64,000 nucleotides of DNA from positions 1 to 64,000 of the forward strand of contig NZ_LMNS01000007.1 in NCBI RefSeq assembly GCF_001423405.1. Direction: 5' to 3'. A model generated the notes under the pieces. That model worked only from the letters and a program-made list of their open reading frames with translations. It searched no databases and was not told the DNA's origin. Numbering within the stretch: position 1 is the stretch's first letter; the number at the start of each line of letters is the position of its first letter. Below, piece by piece: positions 46,226 through 55,620 of the stretch. The DNA comes from Methylobacterium sp. Leaf123. GTDB taxonomy: Bacteria; Pseudomonadota; Alphaproteobacteria; Rhizobiales; Beijerinckiaceae. A program made the translations under genes and the position numbers.

Positions 46226-46779
46226 ATGCTTCTTGTCACAGAGCTGATCCGGTATGTCATATTCAGTTTGGCAAACAGAATTCCGGGATTTCATACTTTT
46301 GATCATATAAGAACGTCCATTTTTCGTATTGCCGGGTTAAATGTTGGCACAGTAAGCCGCATATCCGGCCAACTCATACTGGAATTCAGCCTGAGGAGGC
46401 CGGCGATCAAGCATATCACGATCGGTGACGATTGTTTTTTGGGTATCAATGCAGGATCTTTGCATCGAAGGCGACAATCCATATCGGAAATCGATGCAAC
46501 ATCGGGCCAAACGTTTCGATCGAAACAGCGGGTCACTGGTTTAATCACCAGGCCAACAAACGAAATTCTTACCACAAGCCAGTTGTCATCCAAGACAACG
46601 TATGGATCGGCGCGGGCTGTATCATACTGCCGGGCGTTACGATCGGCCGGAACTCCATCGTGGCAGCGGGGGCCGTCGTCGCCAAAGATGTTGCCGAGTG
46701 TGTCTTGGTCGGCGGTGTTCCAGCCAGAACCAACAAGACATTGCCCGATTTCGCCCCGTACGCCTCCTTTGCCGGCTGA
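46226..46779 (+). pseudogene. Hexapeptide-repeat O-acetyltransferase, frameshifted
   Basis: The frame from 46226 gives MLLVTELIRYVIFSLANRIP and TIGDDCFLGIN. The frame used from about 46450 gives CRIFASKATIHIGNRCNIGP, VVIQDNVWIGAGCIILPGVT and GAVVAKDVAECVLVGGVPA. These are the left-handed beta-helix repeats of WcaF-like acetyltransferases. Joining them needs one added base at 46450/46451 (AATGC to AATTGC) or in the T6 run at 46433-46438. An intact protein would be about 184 residues and acetylate the EPS. Its low GC differs from its neighbours. Confidence 0.75.
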
Positions 46780-46894
46780 GAAGGCGAGGTCGCCTTTCTC
46801 AAGGACACCGAAATCATCATACAATTCTGAGCTGTATGGCGCACGTCACCGATCAGGGTGCCGGACCGCGTCGCGCGGCGGCCCTCGCGCACCG

Positions 46895-47746
46895 TCAATG
46901 CGCCGGGCAACGTGCCGCCCGACCCTCGGGGTCCGGGGCGTAGACGTGCACATAATCGACGAGGAGCACCGAGGGATTGGGCGTCCTGTCGATCGGAAAG
47001 CCGGAACCCAGGGCGAGGTTGACCAGGGGGAACAGGGGCTTGTCGAGTTCGGGCGGCGTGGCACGCCGCCAGACCGGCTTGCGGTCGAGATAGTAGGTGA
47101 TGGTCTCGGGCGTCACCCGCACGCCGTAGGTGTGGAAGGCGTCGAGGAGCGAGCCGGCCGGCACCGGGATCTTCTGCACCGTGTTGGTGGTGCGCTTCTT
47201 GTCCTCGCCCTTGTACCAGACATGCAGCGCCGCCGAGTAGGCCGCATCCGAGTGGCCGTAATATTCGATCACGTCGATCTCGATGCTCGGGGTCTTGTCG
47301 CTGTTCGGGCGCTGCGTGCCGAGCCAGAAGGCGGGCCAAGTGCCCGGCCCCGGCGGAAGACGCATGCGCGCCTCGAAGTAGCCGTAGCGCAGGCCGAACC
47401 CCGCCCCCGTCCCGTCCGAGGCGGCGAGCAGGCCGGAGCGCCATTGGCCCGCCTCGTTCCGCCGCGCGGTGATGTGGAGGATGCCGTCCTTGATCGAGAA
47501 GGGGCCGGCCGGTGCGTCGTCGACGAAGCGGGCATCGCCGAAATCGCCGTTCCAGGGCGTGTGGGAGATCCAGCGTGTCCCGTTCAGCACCCGCGGGCTG
47601 ACGCTGAGGCGGTCGAATTCCTCCGTGAAGACCGGCTTGTAGGCGCAGAGGTCGAGCGCCTCGTCGGCCGCCGCCGGCCGGAGGCCGAGTTGGGTGGCGG
47701 CCAGGGCGATCAGGACGCGCGCGGCGCGCAGGGTCGGAGCCTTCAT
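46895..47746 (-). CDS. Secreted GH16 glycanase (ExoK-like)
   Basis: A 283-residue enzyme: signal peptide (LRPAAADEAL) and one GH16 jelly-roll domain. The catalytic motif is in SIEIDVIEYYG (E-x-D-x-x-E); FEARMRLPPGPGTWPAFWLG and HTYGVRVTPETITYYLD are family blocks. In Sinorhizobium ExoK cuts succinoglycan as it is made; a similar trimming role is likely here. The start overlaps the stop of the glycosyltransferase gene (ATGA), so the two are co-translated. Confidence 0.85.
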   Translation of the reverse strand: MKAPTLRAARVLIALAATQLGLRPAAADEALDLCAYKPVFTEEFDRLSVSPRVLNGTRWISHTPWNGDFGDARFVDDAPAGPFSIKDGILHITARRNEAGQWRSGLLAASDGTGAGFGLRYGYFEARMRLPPGPGTWPAFWLGTQRPNSDKTPSIEIDVIEYYGHSDAAYSAALHVWYKGEDKKRTTNTVQKIPVPAGSLLDAFHTYGVRVTPETITYYLDRKPVWRRATPPELDKPLFPLVNLALGSGFPIDRTPNPSVLLVDYVHVYAPDPEGRAARCPAH

Positions 47747-48915
47747 CGGTTGAGCATCTCCCGGCTGATATCGACGTGGCGGCGGATGTAGGTTTCGGCC
47801 CCGATTCCGGCCTCGATCATGCGCGCCTGCGCCCGTTGGGCGCGGGCGTGGGCCGCCTCGGGATCGGCCGAGACCTCCAGGAGCGCTGCCCCGAGGGCGG
47901 CCGGATCGCCCGGCGGCACGTAGCCGACGGCATCGGCGCCGAAATAGTCCTCGAGCCCTCCGGCGGCGGTCGCCACCACGGGCAGGCCAGCGAGCACCGC
48001 CTCCTGGATGACCGTGATGCCGCTGGCGTGGCGATTGGGCTTCAAGGGCACGCAGACCACGCTCGCCTCGGCGAGATGCGCGGCGAGCTCGGCATTGGTG
48101 CGGGCGCGGGTGACACGCAGGTTCGGCCGCCCACGCGCGAGCCGGCGCGGCGCCGTGCCCGACAGGATGACCGCCGAGGCCTCCGGCAAACGGTCGAGTG
48201 CCGCGACGAGGCAGGCCCAGTCGCGGTGCCGGTCGCTGCCGATCGCCAGGATGCGCAGCGGCCTGCCGGATCGTCGAACCGGCACCGCGACGCGCTCGGA
48301 GGGAATGCCGAAGGGCACATGCATCACCCGCTTGCCGGGAAACAGCGCCCGGGCGACCGCGAGGTTCTCGGTGGAATGGACCGTGAGCACGTCCACATGC
48401 CGGATCAGGCGGCGATAGAGCATCCGGTGGAACGGATTGAGGCGCTCCCACCGGTCGAACAGCCACACGCTCTGCCCGATCAGTTTCGGCCGCTCGGCCC
48501 GGACGGCGTGGACGGCGGCCACCGCGAGGAACTGCGATTCGGTATGCGTCCAGACCACCTCGGCCTCGGCGAGCGCCCGGCCCTGGCGCAGGGCGTGCAG
48601 CAGGTCGAAGCCCAGAAGGACGCGAAGCCCGAGCCGCAGGAATCGCGCCGCCGGATTCTCGCGATGGGCCCGCGCGAAGGCGAGCGTGCAGCCCATTCGC
48701 TCGGCGCGACCGTAGCCGTAGGGCGTCTCCTCGTTGACGCCGACTAGGGTGCCCGCCTGCCAGGCGCGGCGCCAGGCCACCGCATCCTTGTCGGCCGCCA
48801 AGTGGACGAAGACGCGCAGCGGGCGGGCGGCACAGGATCCCCCGGTGCGGTCCGCTTCGGCAACGAGGGGCTCCTGCGCATCCGCCTGCAACAGCACACC
48901 TGCCTGAATGTGCAC
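47743..48915 (-). CDS. Glycosyltransferase family 4
   Basis: A 390-residue GT-B-like enzyme on the minus strand. LRILAIGSDRHRDWACLVAA starts the donor domain, and SGITVIQEAVLAGLPVVATA holds the conserved acidic residue, with Ser in place of the usual loop glycine. It is encoded with the GH16 enzyme and divergently from the flippase gene. Its membership of the EPS pathway is inferred from position. Confidence 0.8.
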   Translation of the reverse strand: MHIQAGVLLQADAQEPLVAEADRTGGSCAARPLRVFVHLAADKDAVAWRRAWQAGTLVGVNEETPYGYGRAERMGCTLAFARAHRENPAARFLRLGLRVLLGFDLLHALRQGRALAEAEVVWTHTESQFLAVAAVHAVRAERPKLIGQSVWLFDRWERLNPFHRMLYRRLIRHVDVLTVHSTENLAVARALFPGKRVMHVPFGIPSERVAVPVRRSGRPLRILAIGSDRHRDWACLVAALDRLPEASAVILSGTAPRRLARGRPNLRVTRARTNAELAAHLAEASVVCVPLKPNRHASGITVIQEAVLAGLPVVATAAGGLEDYFGADAVGYVPPGDPAALGAALLEVSADPEAAHARAQRAQARMIEAGIGAETYIRRHVDISREMLNR

Positions 48916-49259
48916 GGTCCTTGTGGATCAGCGGCGCCCGGCACGGTACGCCTGCCTGCAAAATCACCCGCGGACGGCCCGCGGCCGGACTTGTGCATGG
49001 ATTTTGCAATGCATCATCGGCGGGAAGCCGCTAGGATGCAAGGCATGCCGGACAAGATGTCGTCAGCATGAGCAATCATCGATCAAGTCGCTGCGTATCC
49101 GGCCCTTGTCGAGAAGCGGACAGAATCAGGTTGTTATGCAAGCCTAGGCTTCATGATGCCGAACAGAACTGAACTTCGTCGAGTCGCTTGCAGTATCGTG
49201 CGACTGCGAACGATCCCGCGCATCCGGAAATCGGGTTCAGCGAGAGGGTGCGCTTCAGG
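48916..49259. other. Divergent promoter region between glycosyltransferase and flippase
   Basis: No gene seen. It must hold the promoters for the minus-strand pair and for the plus-strand flippase gene; no clear operator repeat was found by eye. Confidence 0.4.
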
Positions 49260-50858
49260 ATGAAGGTCGAGAGCGAGCATCCCCCAAATCGCGGCACGGC
49301 GTCTGATCCGGAACGGGTCCTGCCGTCGGAGGCCCTCGCCCCGCTTCCGGAGCCCGCCGCCCAGGCGGTCCCGGATCCGGCCCTGATCGCGGAGCAGGCG
49401 CAGGTGCTGGCGGCCGCGCCGCCGCCGGGCAGCGGCTCCCGCACGCTCGCGGTGAACGTGCTGGCCGGGGGCGGCGTGAACCTCGTGAAGATCGGCCTGC
49501 AACTGGTGATGCTGCCGCTGATGGCGCATCTGCTCGGCCCCGTCGAGTTCGGCGTCTACGCCCTGGCGCTGCCCACGATCGCGTTCTTCATGACCCTTGC
49601 CGATGGCGGCCTCGGCGCCTCCCTCGCCCGCGAGCCGACGCGCTCGAACGAGATCTGGTCGACCGCCTTCTGGCTGGTCCTGATGGTCGGGGTCGGCCTC
49701 ACACTCACCGTGGCCGGGTCGGGGCTGATCCTGGCGCGGGTCTCGCGCGAGCCGCGGGTCGCGGATGTGATGGCGCTGCTCTCGGTCAGCTTCCTCTTCG
49801 TCACCGTTTCGGTGCTGCCCTACGCCCGGCTGACGCGGGAGCGCCGGCTCGCGGCGATCTCGGGGGCGGATCTCGCCGGCAACCTGCTCGGCGCGGCGGT
49901 CGCCGTGGTGCTCGCCCTAAAGGGCGCGGGCGCGATGAGCCTCGCCGCGCAGTACGTCACCCTTTATTTCGTGCGCGGCTGCATCCTGAACCTTATCGCC
50001 TTCGTGCGGCCGAGCTTCATCTTCCGGCCCTCGATGCTCAAGGCGCATGTCTCCACCGGCAGCGCACTGGTCAGCAGCCGTCTCGTCGATTTCGCCGGCC
50101 GCCTGGTGGAGAACCTGATCTTCGGTCGCAGCTTCGGGCCTGCGGCTCTCGGAACCTTCACCTTCGCCAACCAAGTGCCGCGCTTCGTCTGCGAGGCGGC
50201 ATCGGGCCCGCTCTGGGGCGCCCTCTACGCCCATGCGCTGCGCGAGGACGACGCGCATCTCGCGTGCCTGCATGCCAAGCTCGTGCACATCCTCAGCCTC
50301 CTCCTGGCGCCGGTGGCCTTTCTCACGGCCGCCGTCGTGCCCGGATTGATCCTGCGGATCCTCGGGCCCGACTGGAACGACGCCGCCACGATCCTGAGCA
50401 TCCTGATCCCGTTCTACGCGCTGAACGCGGTGGCGCATCAGAGCGGCGCCCTCCTGCTCGCCAAGGGGGCGGGCTGGATGGTGTTTCGCCTCTCGCTTCT
50501 GCTCGTCGTCGCGCGGGTGGCCGCGGTGCTGCCCGGCCCGTGGCTCGGGCCGTTCGGCGTCGCCTGGGGCATCGGCGTCGCGCAGGTTCTCTTCACCGCG
50601 TTGATGCTGCGGGCGCCCGGCCGGATCGGCCTGTCGCCGACCGGACCGCTGCTGCGGGCGATACTGGCGCCCACACTCGCAGGGCTCGCCGCCGGTCTTG
50701 CCTGCCACCTCATCGTGCAGGGCGCTCCCACCGAAATCCCGCGCGTCGCCCTCGGGCTCGTCGCCGGTCTCGCCGGCTACCTCGTCGTCCTGTTCCTCCT
50801 CGAGGGCGCGCGCCTTCGGGAGGATCTCGTCGGCCTGCGCCGCCTGATCCGCCGATGA
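49260..50858 (+). CDS. Wzx-type polysaccharide flippase
   Basis: A 532-residue protein: a Pro/Ala-rich cytoplasmic N-terminus of about 60 residues, then 12 or more helices beginning LAVNVLAGGGVNLVKIGLQL, with MATE/Wzx-like blocks (LLGPVEFGVYALA; LGTFTFANQVPRF). It would flip the lipid-linked repeat unit across the inner membrane for the polymerase. ATG at 49260 is preferred to TTG at 49188. Confidence 0.82.
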   Translation: MKVESEHPPNRGTASDPERVLPSEALAPLPEPAAQAVPDPALIAEQAQVLAAAPPPGSGSRTLAVNVLAGGGVNLVKIGLQLVMLPLMAHLLGPVEFGVYALALPTIAFFMTLADGGLGASLAREPTRSNEIWSTAFWLVLMVGVGLTLTVAGSGLILARVSREPRVADVMALLSVSFLFVTVSVLPYARLTRERRLAAISGADLAGNLLGAAVAVVLALKGAGAMSLAAQYVTLYFVRGCILNLIAFVRPSFIFRPSMLKAHVSTGSALVSSRLVDFAGRLVENLIFGRSFGPAALGTFTFANQVPRFVCEAASGPLWGALYAHALREDDAHLACLHAKLVHILSLLLAPVAFLTAAVVPGLILRILGPDWNDAATILSILIPFYALNAVAHQSGALLLAKGAGWMVFRLSLLLVVARVAAVLPGPWLGPFGVAWGIGVAQVLFTALMLRAPGRIGLSPTGPLLRAILAPTLAGLAAGLACHLIVQGAPTEIPRVALGLVAGLAGYLVVLFLLEGARLREDLVGLRRLIRR

Positions 50859-50991
50859 GGAGCCGGGCCTCTCACTGCCGGGATCGCTCGCCGCGCGGAC
50901 AGGAAGCCGCGGGCGTCGTGCAAGGATCCAGGGGTTGGCTCCGCCGCGGCGGGCGCGACCGGCCCCGTCGTGTCAAAAGGATTCGTCCAGG

Positions 50992-51633
50992 ATGATCATC
51001 GCCCCCCTTCTCGACGCCATCTGGCAGCGGCCCGCGCTTTGGGAGAAACTGCGCGGGGCGATCCGCGGCCTGGGCTACGACACCACCGACTGGGTCCGCT
51101 CGGCGATGTACCGCGACTGCTTCGCCTTCATCCAATCGCTCGGGCCGGAGACGCTCGACGTGCTGGAAATCTCCGGCGGCAATCAGTGGACGCGCGATCT
51201 CGCCTTCAAGAGCTACGAGAACACCGAGTATCCGGGCTTCGACATCTGCGCCGAGACGCTGCCGCGCCAATTCGACCTGATCATCGCCGATCAGGTGTTC
51301 GAACATCTGCCCTGGCCCTACCGAGCTGGCCGGAACGTCTGGTCCATGCTCAAGCCCGGCGGGCACCTCGTCATCGCGACGCCCTTCCTCGTGCGCATCC
51401 ACCGGGTGCCGATCGACTGCTCGCGCTGGACCCCGGACGGGCTGAGCTACCTCTTGCAGGAATGCGGCTTCGCGGCGGAGGACATTCGCGCCCAGGCCTG
51501 GGGGAATCGTGCCTGCCTCGTGGGCAATCTCCGCACATGGCGCAAGCGCGGCTTCTTCGGCTCGCTCGCCAACGAGCCCGATTATCCCGTCATGGTGTGG
51601 GCCTTCGCCCGCAAGGCGCCGGACGCACCCTGA
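50992..51633 (+). CDS. SAM-dependent methyltransferase, class I
   Basis: A 213-residue protein with a Rossmann methyltransferase core. The SAM loop is LDVLEISGGNQWTR; the later FDLIIADQVFEHLPWPYRA and LKPGGHLVIATPF blocks are typical of the Methyltransf_11 type. A Cys-containing block follows (VPIDCSRWTPDGL). It lies in the EPS locus and may methylate a sugar, but the acceptor is unknown. Confidence 0.75.
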   Translation: MIIAPLLDAIWQRPALWEKLRGAIRGLGYDTTDWVRSAMYRDCFAFIQSLGPETLDVLEISGGNQWTRDLAFKSYENTEYPGFDICAETLPRQFDLIIADQVFEHLPWPYRAGRNVWSMLKPGGHLVIATPFLVRIHRVPIDCSRWTPDGLSYLLQECGFAAEDIRAQAWGNRACLVGNLRTWRKRGFFGSLANEPDYPVMVWAFARKAPDAP

Positions 51634-51661
51634 CCGGCGGAGGGTGCCCGCCGCGCGGCCG

Positions 51662-51964
51662 TCAGTCGTGTTTGATGTGCAGATCGCCCTTCTCAACCGG
51701 GCGCAGATCCTTCTTGAACAGGAGGCGCGCAAGGTGCCGGGCGAGCACGAGCGCTAACAGGCCGACGAAATAGCCGACCTGCAGGGCCACGAAACCGCCG
51801 GCCAGCACCCCCGCGCCGAAGGTGTCGCTGCCGGTCAGCGCATTCATCAGGGCGAGGAAAGCGACGATCCCCAGGGCGGTCAGGACGAAGCCGATCACGG
51901 AGACGTAGCGGGCGCACACGCCTCCAAAGAGGGCAAAGAGCGCCCAAATCGTGATCGTTCCCAT
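51662..51964 (-). CDS. Small membrane protein, function unknown
   Basis: A 100-residue protein with three hydrophobic helices (IWALFALFGGVCARYVSVIG, VLTALGIVAFLALM, ALQVGYFVGLLALVLA) and a basic cytoplasmic tail. I do not recognise a family. Codon use matches that of its neighbours. Similar small membrane proteins are often found in polysaccharide loci. Confidence 0.6.
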   Translation of the reverse strand: MGTITIWALFALFGGVCARYVSVIGFVLTALGIVAFLALMNALTGSDTFGAGVLAGGFVALQVGYFVGLLALVLARHLARLLFKKDLRPVEKGDLHIKHD

Positions 51965-52293
51965 CACTTGCTCTCCGTTTCCCGGCGTAACCCGGCCGTG
52001 GCCCAACGCCACGATGCCGACCCACGCCCGCGGACGGTCCGATGACTAGGCCCTATCGCGCCGCGATAATGACGACCACCCATGAATAAATCTTTCCCGC
52101 TCCGAAGCGACGGCTCTTCGGAGGGTGATCAGAACAGATATGGGGGATTTGTCGTGCCGCAAATCGACCTGGCACACCGGAATGCTTGGTCGCACCGGGC
52201 CGGGAAGCGCATCACGTCGAGAACGATGATCCCGACGCGTCGCGGGTTGCCAGGAAATGGCAGGGCGGCCCTCGGCCGCCGGCGCGCGAAAGG
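51965..52293. other. Short intergenic region, nothing recognised
   Basis: The first 50 bases hold the promoter side of the small membrane protein gene. No frame with domain sense was found in the rest. Confidence 0.4.
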
Positions 52294-52479
52294 TCAGGGA
52301 CGGTGAGCGGGACGCACGACGCGGCGCACGAACCGGCCCGTGAAAGCTTGGCAGAGGCGATACGGCAGGCTGTAGAGGTCCAGGGCGCCCACGAACAGGA
52401 TCGCCACGGTCGTCAGCAGGAGCCCCGGCTCCTCCTCAGGTTCGGCGCGGTCGTACCAGAGCGGGTCGCGATTCTGCAC
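52294..52479 (-). CDS. Small one-helix membrane protein
   Basis: A 61-residue protein with one hydrophobic helix (GLLLTTVAILFVGALDLYSL) and a basic C-terminal tail. GTG start supported by GAGGAG seven bases upstream. No family recognised. The RBS and topology argue for a real gene. Confidence 0.5.
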   Translation of the reverse strand: MQNRDPLWYDRAEPEEEPGLLLTTVAILFVGALDLYSLPYRLCQAFTGRFVRRVVRPAHRP

Positions 52480-52569
52480 GGAAAGGCTCCTCGTCCGACG
52501 CCGTCACTGCGCGCGTCGTAAAGGATTCCTTTACCATGAGTCGTGCCAACCGGCGCTGCCCCCGAGCGA

Positions 52570-54030
52570 TTACAGGAGCAGCCCCTCGGCCGTGAGGATC
52601 TTCACGTCGAGGAGATCGATCGCGAAGTCGGGCAGCTTGTCCCCGTTGACGTCGCCCGAGAGGACCCCCTTCTCGAAGCGGAGCTGGCCGGGGGCGCTGA
52701 ATGCCCCGGACCCGATGAAGGCGAAATGCTGCTCACCCGCCAAGAGCGCGTTGGCGTCGATCTGCGAGAGGTCGATGCGGTCGCCTTGCGCCGCAGAGAA
52801 ACCGACGATGGTGTCGCGCCCCGAAACCGGCGAGTCGGTGACCGTCTGGAACACGAACCGGTCGGCGCCGGCATCGCCGTAGAGGCGGTCGGCCCCGGCG
52901 CCGCCGATCAGGACGTCGTCGCCGTTCTGGCCGGCCAGCCGGTCATCCCCGGCACCGCCGAGCAGCACATCGTTGCCGGCCCCGCCGAAGATGCGGTCGT
53001 TGCCGCCCAGGCCCGACAGCACGTTGGCGCCGTCGTTCCCGTAGAGCTCGTTGGCGAGCCCGTTCCCGGTCGCGCTGATGTCGGTCTTGCCCAGCAGAAC
53101 GATTTTCTCGACGTTGTCGGGCAGCGCGTAGGATACGCTGCTGCGGACCGTGTCGTTGCCGCCCTTGGCGCTCTCGACGATCCGGGTGTTCGCATCGGTG
53201 ACGATATGGGTGTCGTCGCCGTCCGTCCCCTTGAGCAGCGGTCCCTGCGGCTGCGTGCTTATCGGCCGGGCCTCGTAGGCGCGAAAGTAGTCCACGTAGA
53301 GTGAGGCGTCCGTCAGGTCGGGATCGATCGCCCAGCCGCCGCCAGCCGCGAGGTTGATCATGAACATCGGATCGGTATCGAGGGTGGCCGGCGTCGCCTT
53401 CGTCCAGAAGGCATGATCATCGAAGTAGAACGTCATCCGCTCAGGCGTGATCTCCACGCCGTAGGTGTGCCAGCCCGACGACACGACGCCGGCCCCCGGA
53501 TTGGCGCGGGCGTAATCGCTGGTATGGCCTTCCAGGGTCTTGCCCGCCCAGTCCCAGTCGTGCACCACACTCGAATACTGCGTCGGCATCGCGGTGCCGT
53601 AGTTCTCCATGACGTCCACTTCGACGACATGGTCGCGCGTGTCGGACAGCCGCTCCGATTCGAGCGACCAGAAGGCCGACCAGACGCCCTTCCCGTCCGG
53701 GAGCCAGAGGCGGGCCTCGTAGTAGCCGTAAGCGTCGCCGTCGCGCACGGTCCGGCTGGTGCCGTCCGGGAAGGTGTTGGAGATCAGACCGCTCTGCAAC
53801 TGCCCGTTCGCGTCGCGGGTCATGTGGATGCGCAGAGCCGTCTCGCCGCCCTTCTCGACGATGGAGAAGGGTGCGTTGCTGGCATTGGCGGGCACGAAGC
53901 GCGCCCCGCCGAAGGCGCCGCCCCAGGCTTGCCCGCTATACCAGTTCGCATCCGCCGTCCGGTTCGCGGAGACGCTGAGGTTACTGAACTCGTCTGCGTA
54001 AACCAGAGCGTATCCTGACGGGGCCGGCAT
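52570..54030 (-). CDS. GH16 glycanase with RTX repeats (ExsH-like)
   Basis: A 486-residue protein. The N-terminal half is a GH16 domain with E-x-D-x-x-E in VVEVDVMENYG. The C-terminal half carries nine-residue calcium-binding repeats (GGNDRIFGGAGNDVLLGGAG) and a final FDFAIDLLDV-type tail, the mark of type I secretion. No N-terminal signal peptide, as expected. In Sinorhizobium ExsH has this layout and degrades EPS outside the cell. A type I exporter is not in the window. Second GH16 enzyme of the locus. Confidence 0.88.
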   Translation of the reverse strand: MPAPSGYALVYADEFSNLSVSANRTADANWYSGQAWGGAFGGARFVPANASNAPFSIVEKGGETALRIHMTRDANGQLQSGLISNTFPDGTSRTVRDGDAYGYYEARLWLPDGKGVWSAFWSLESERLSDTRDHVVEVDVMENYGTAMPTQYSSVVHDWDWAGKTLEGHTSDYARANPGAGVVSSGWHTYGVEITPERMTFYFDDHAFWTKATPATLDTDPMFMINLAAGGGWAIDPDLTDASLYVDYFRAYEARPISTQPQGPLLKGTDGDDTHIVTDANTRIVESAKGGNDTVRSSVSYALPDNVEKIVLLGKTDISATGNGLANELYGNDGANVLSGLGGNDRIFGGAGNDVLLGGAGDDRLAGQNGDDVLIGGAGADRLYGDAGADRFVFQTVTDSPVSGRDTIVGFSAAQGDRIDLSQIDANALLAGEQHFAFIGSGAFSAPGQLRFEKGVLSGDVNGDKLPDFAIDLLDVKILTAEGLLL

Positions 54031-54616
54031 CGTCCGCTCCTCAATGATCGGATGTCTTGTGCAATATATTCGTCAGAGGCTTGGCGGTTCGCTGATAAGA
54101 AAATCTGAATCCGCCCCGATTCGAGGGCGAAATGTGCGGAAAACGATCGGCGCTTCGGGGAATGGTTTCTTAGAGATCAACGAAACATCATGATTTCGTT
54201 CTGCCCGCAGCAGGCTCTACAGCAGCGCCGGACCCGGGCGGCCCCTGCACGCCGTCGCCGGCGAACGGCCGGGTCATCGCGGCGCCGGGCCGAGGAAAAG
54301 CGCCCGCATCTGCGCTCGATGGCATCCCAGGGGGCTGACCGAGCGCCGCCTTGATGCATCGAATGGCGAAGCCCGTTTTCTGGGCAATGCGCAGAGGCGC
54401 CCGCCTCGACAGGCTAATACATTCCGGCAACGACCAATCGCAACGATTTGCCTGCCGTATCGAGGCTATCCGCCCCTCCGCTGCAAAGAAAATTCACGCT
54501 GAATGGCATCCCGCCCAACCAGAAACTCCGCCTGAAAACGGGCCGTTCTGGCGAAAACACTGGATTGGTCCGGGAATTGCTGCGGATGAACGAGGATTCA
54601 TAGGAGAATAGTCTTC
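54031..54616. other. Intergenic region, no gene seen
   Basis: An AT-rich part at 54050-54200 is probably the promoter of the GH16-RTX gene. The stretch up to 54616 has mixed composition and only short frames without domain sense. GGAG at about 54603 is the RBS of the next gene. Confidence 0.45.
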
Positions 54617-55456
54617 ATGGGTGAGCGATCCTACAAGGTTGGCAGAAACGTGTCTCGATGGCTCGGTGCCGTGGAGTGTTTAGGTCTCCCGACCGCTTCC
54701 CGGCTCTTGTATGATGCATATTCCGGTATTTCGAAGAAAAACCATTACGAAATCAGCGTTCCTGGGTTGAGCCAATCGATTCACATCAGGAGAAAATCCA
54801 CCGATATCAATGTTTTCATGCAGATATTTGCTATGGGCGAGTACGCCCTCGACAGTTTTGCTCAGTCATCCGGAATTTTCGAGCGTTACAACCATCTCGT
54901 AAGCCTTGGCGTAAGCCCATTGATTATCGATTGCGGCGCCAATTCCGGCATGGCTACGCTGTGGTGGCGCAAGATGTTCCCGCTCGCACGGATCGTTGCG
55001 ATCGAAGCCGCCGCGGACAATTTCGAGGCGCTCAAAAAAAACACGCGCGGCGATTCAGCGATCAAATGTGTTCATGCCGCCGTCTGGAGCCATAAGACGA
55101 CAGTCAAACTGGACAATCCCGCCGACGATATGTGGGCCTTCCGCTTTTCGGAACAGAGCACCCCGTCGTCCGAGGTTGCGTCGGGTCTCACCAACACGGT
55201 GACGATTCCGGAGATCGTGGAAGAGGAAGCCGCCTGGGAGAGCCTGCTGCTCGTGAAGATCGATATCGAGGGCGGTGAGAGGCAGCTTTTTTCCGAAAAC
55301 ACCGAATGGATCGGCCGCGTGCCGCTCATCATCATCGAAACGCACGACTCGTTACAGCCCTATGACAAAACCAGCCTGAACTTCTTCAGGGCCGTGTCGG
55401 CTTACGATTTCGAGGTGTGTTTTTCCGGAGAGAACGCGTTCGTCTATTTGTCATAG
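54617..55456 (+). CDS. FkbM-family methyltransferase
   Basis: A 279-residue protein with an FkbM core: PLIIDCGANSGMATLWW (SAM loop), ARIVAIEAAADNFEALKKN and LLVKIDIEGGERQLF. It probably methylates a sugar or lipid hydroxyl. Its GC content is lower than that of its neighbours and its codons include many A/T-ending ones, which suggests transfer. Gaps on both sides mark it as a separate transcription unit. Confidence 0.78.
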   Translation: MGERSYKVGRNVSRWLGAVECLGLPTASRLLYDAYSGISKKNHYEISVPGLSQSIHIRRKSTDINVFMQIFAMGEYALDSFAQSSGIFERYNHLVSLGVSPLIIDCGANSGMATLWWRKMFPLARIVAIEAAADNFEALKKNTRGDSAIKCVHAAVWSHKTTVKLDNPADDMWAFRFSEQSTPSSEVASGLTNTVTIPEIVEEEAAWESLLLVKIDIEGGERQLFSENTEWIGRVPLIIIETHDSLQPYDKTSLNFFRAVSAYDFEVCFSGENAFVYLS

Positions 55457-55620
55457 AATCGCCGGTCCCGCTGGCCCGGCCGATCCGACGGCAACCGCTG
55501 GGCCAGCGCGCCTCCCGTCCCACGGCGATCGAGCCGGGGCCGGGGCGGGCGCAGGCCTGATCGACAGGGACCGGCGCTCGCGAGCGGTGGCGTTTCCGTT
55601 GGGGCCTCTGGGCGCGGGTC

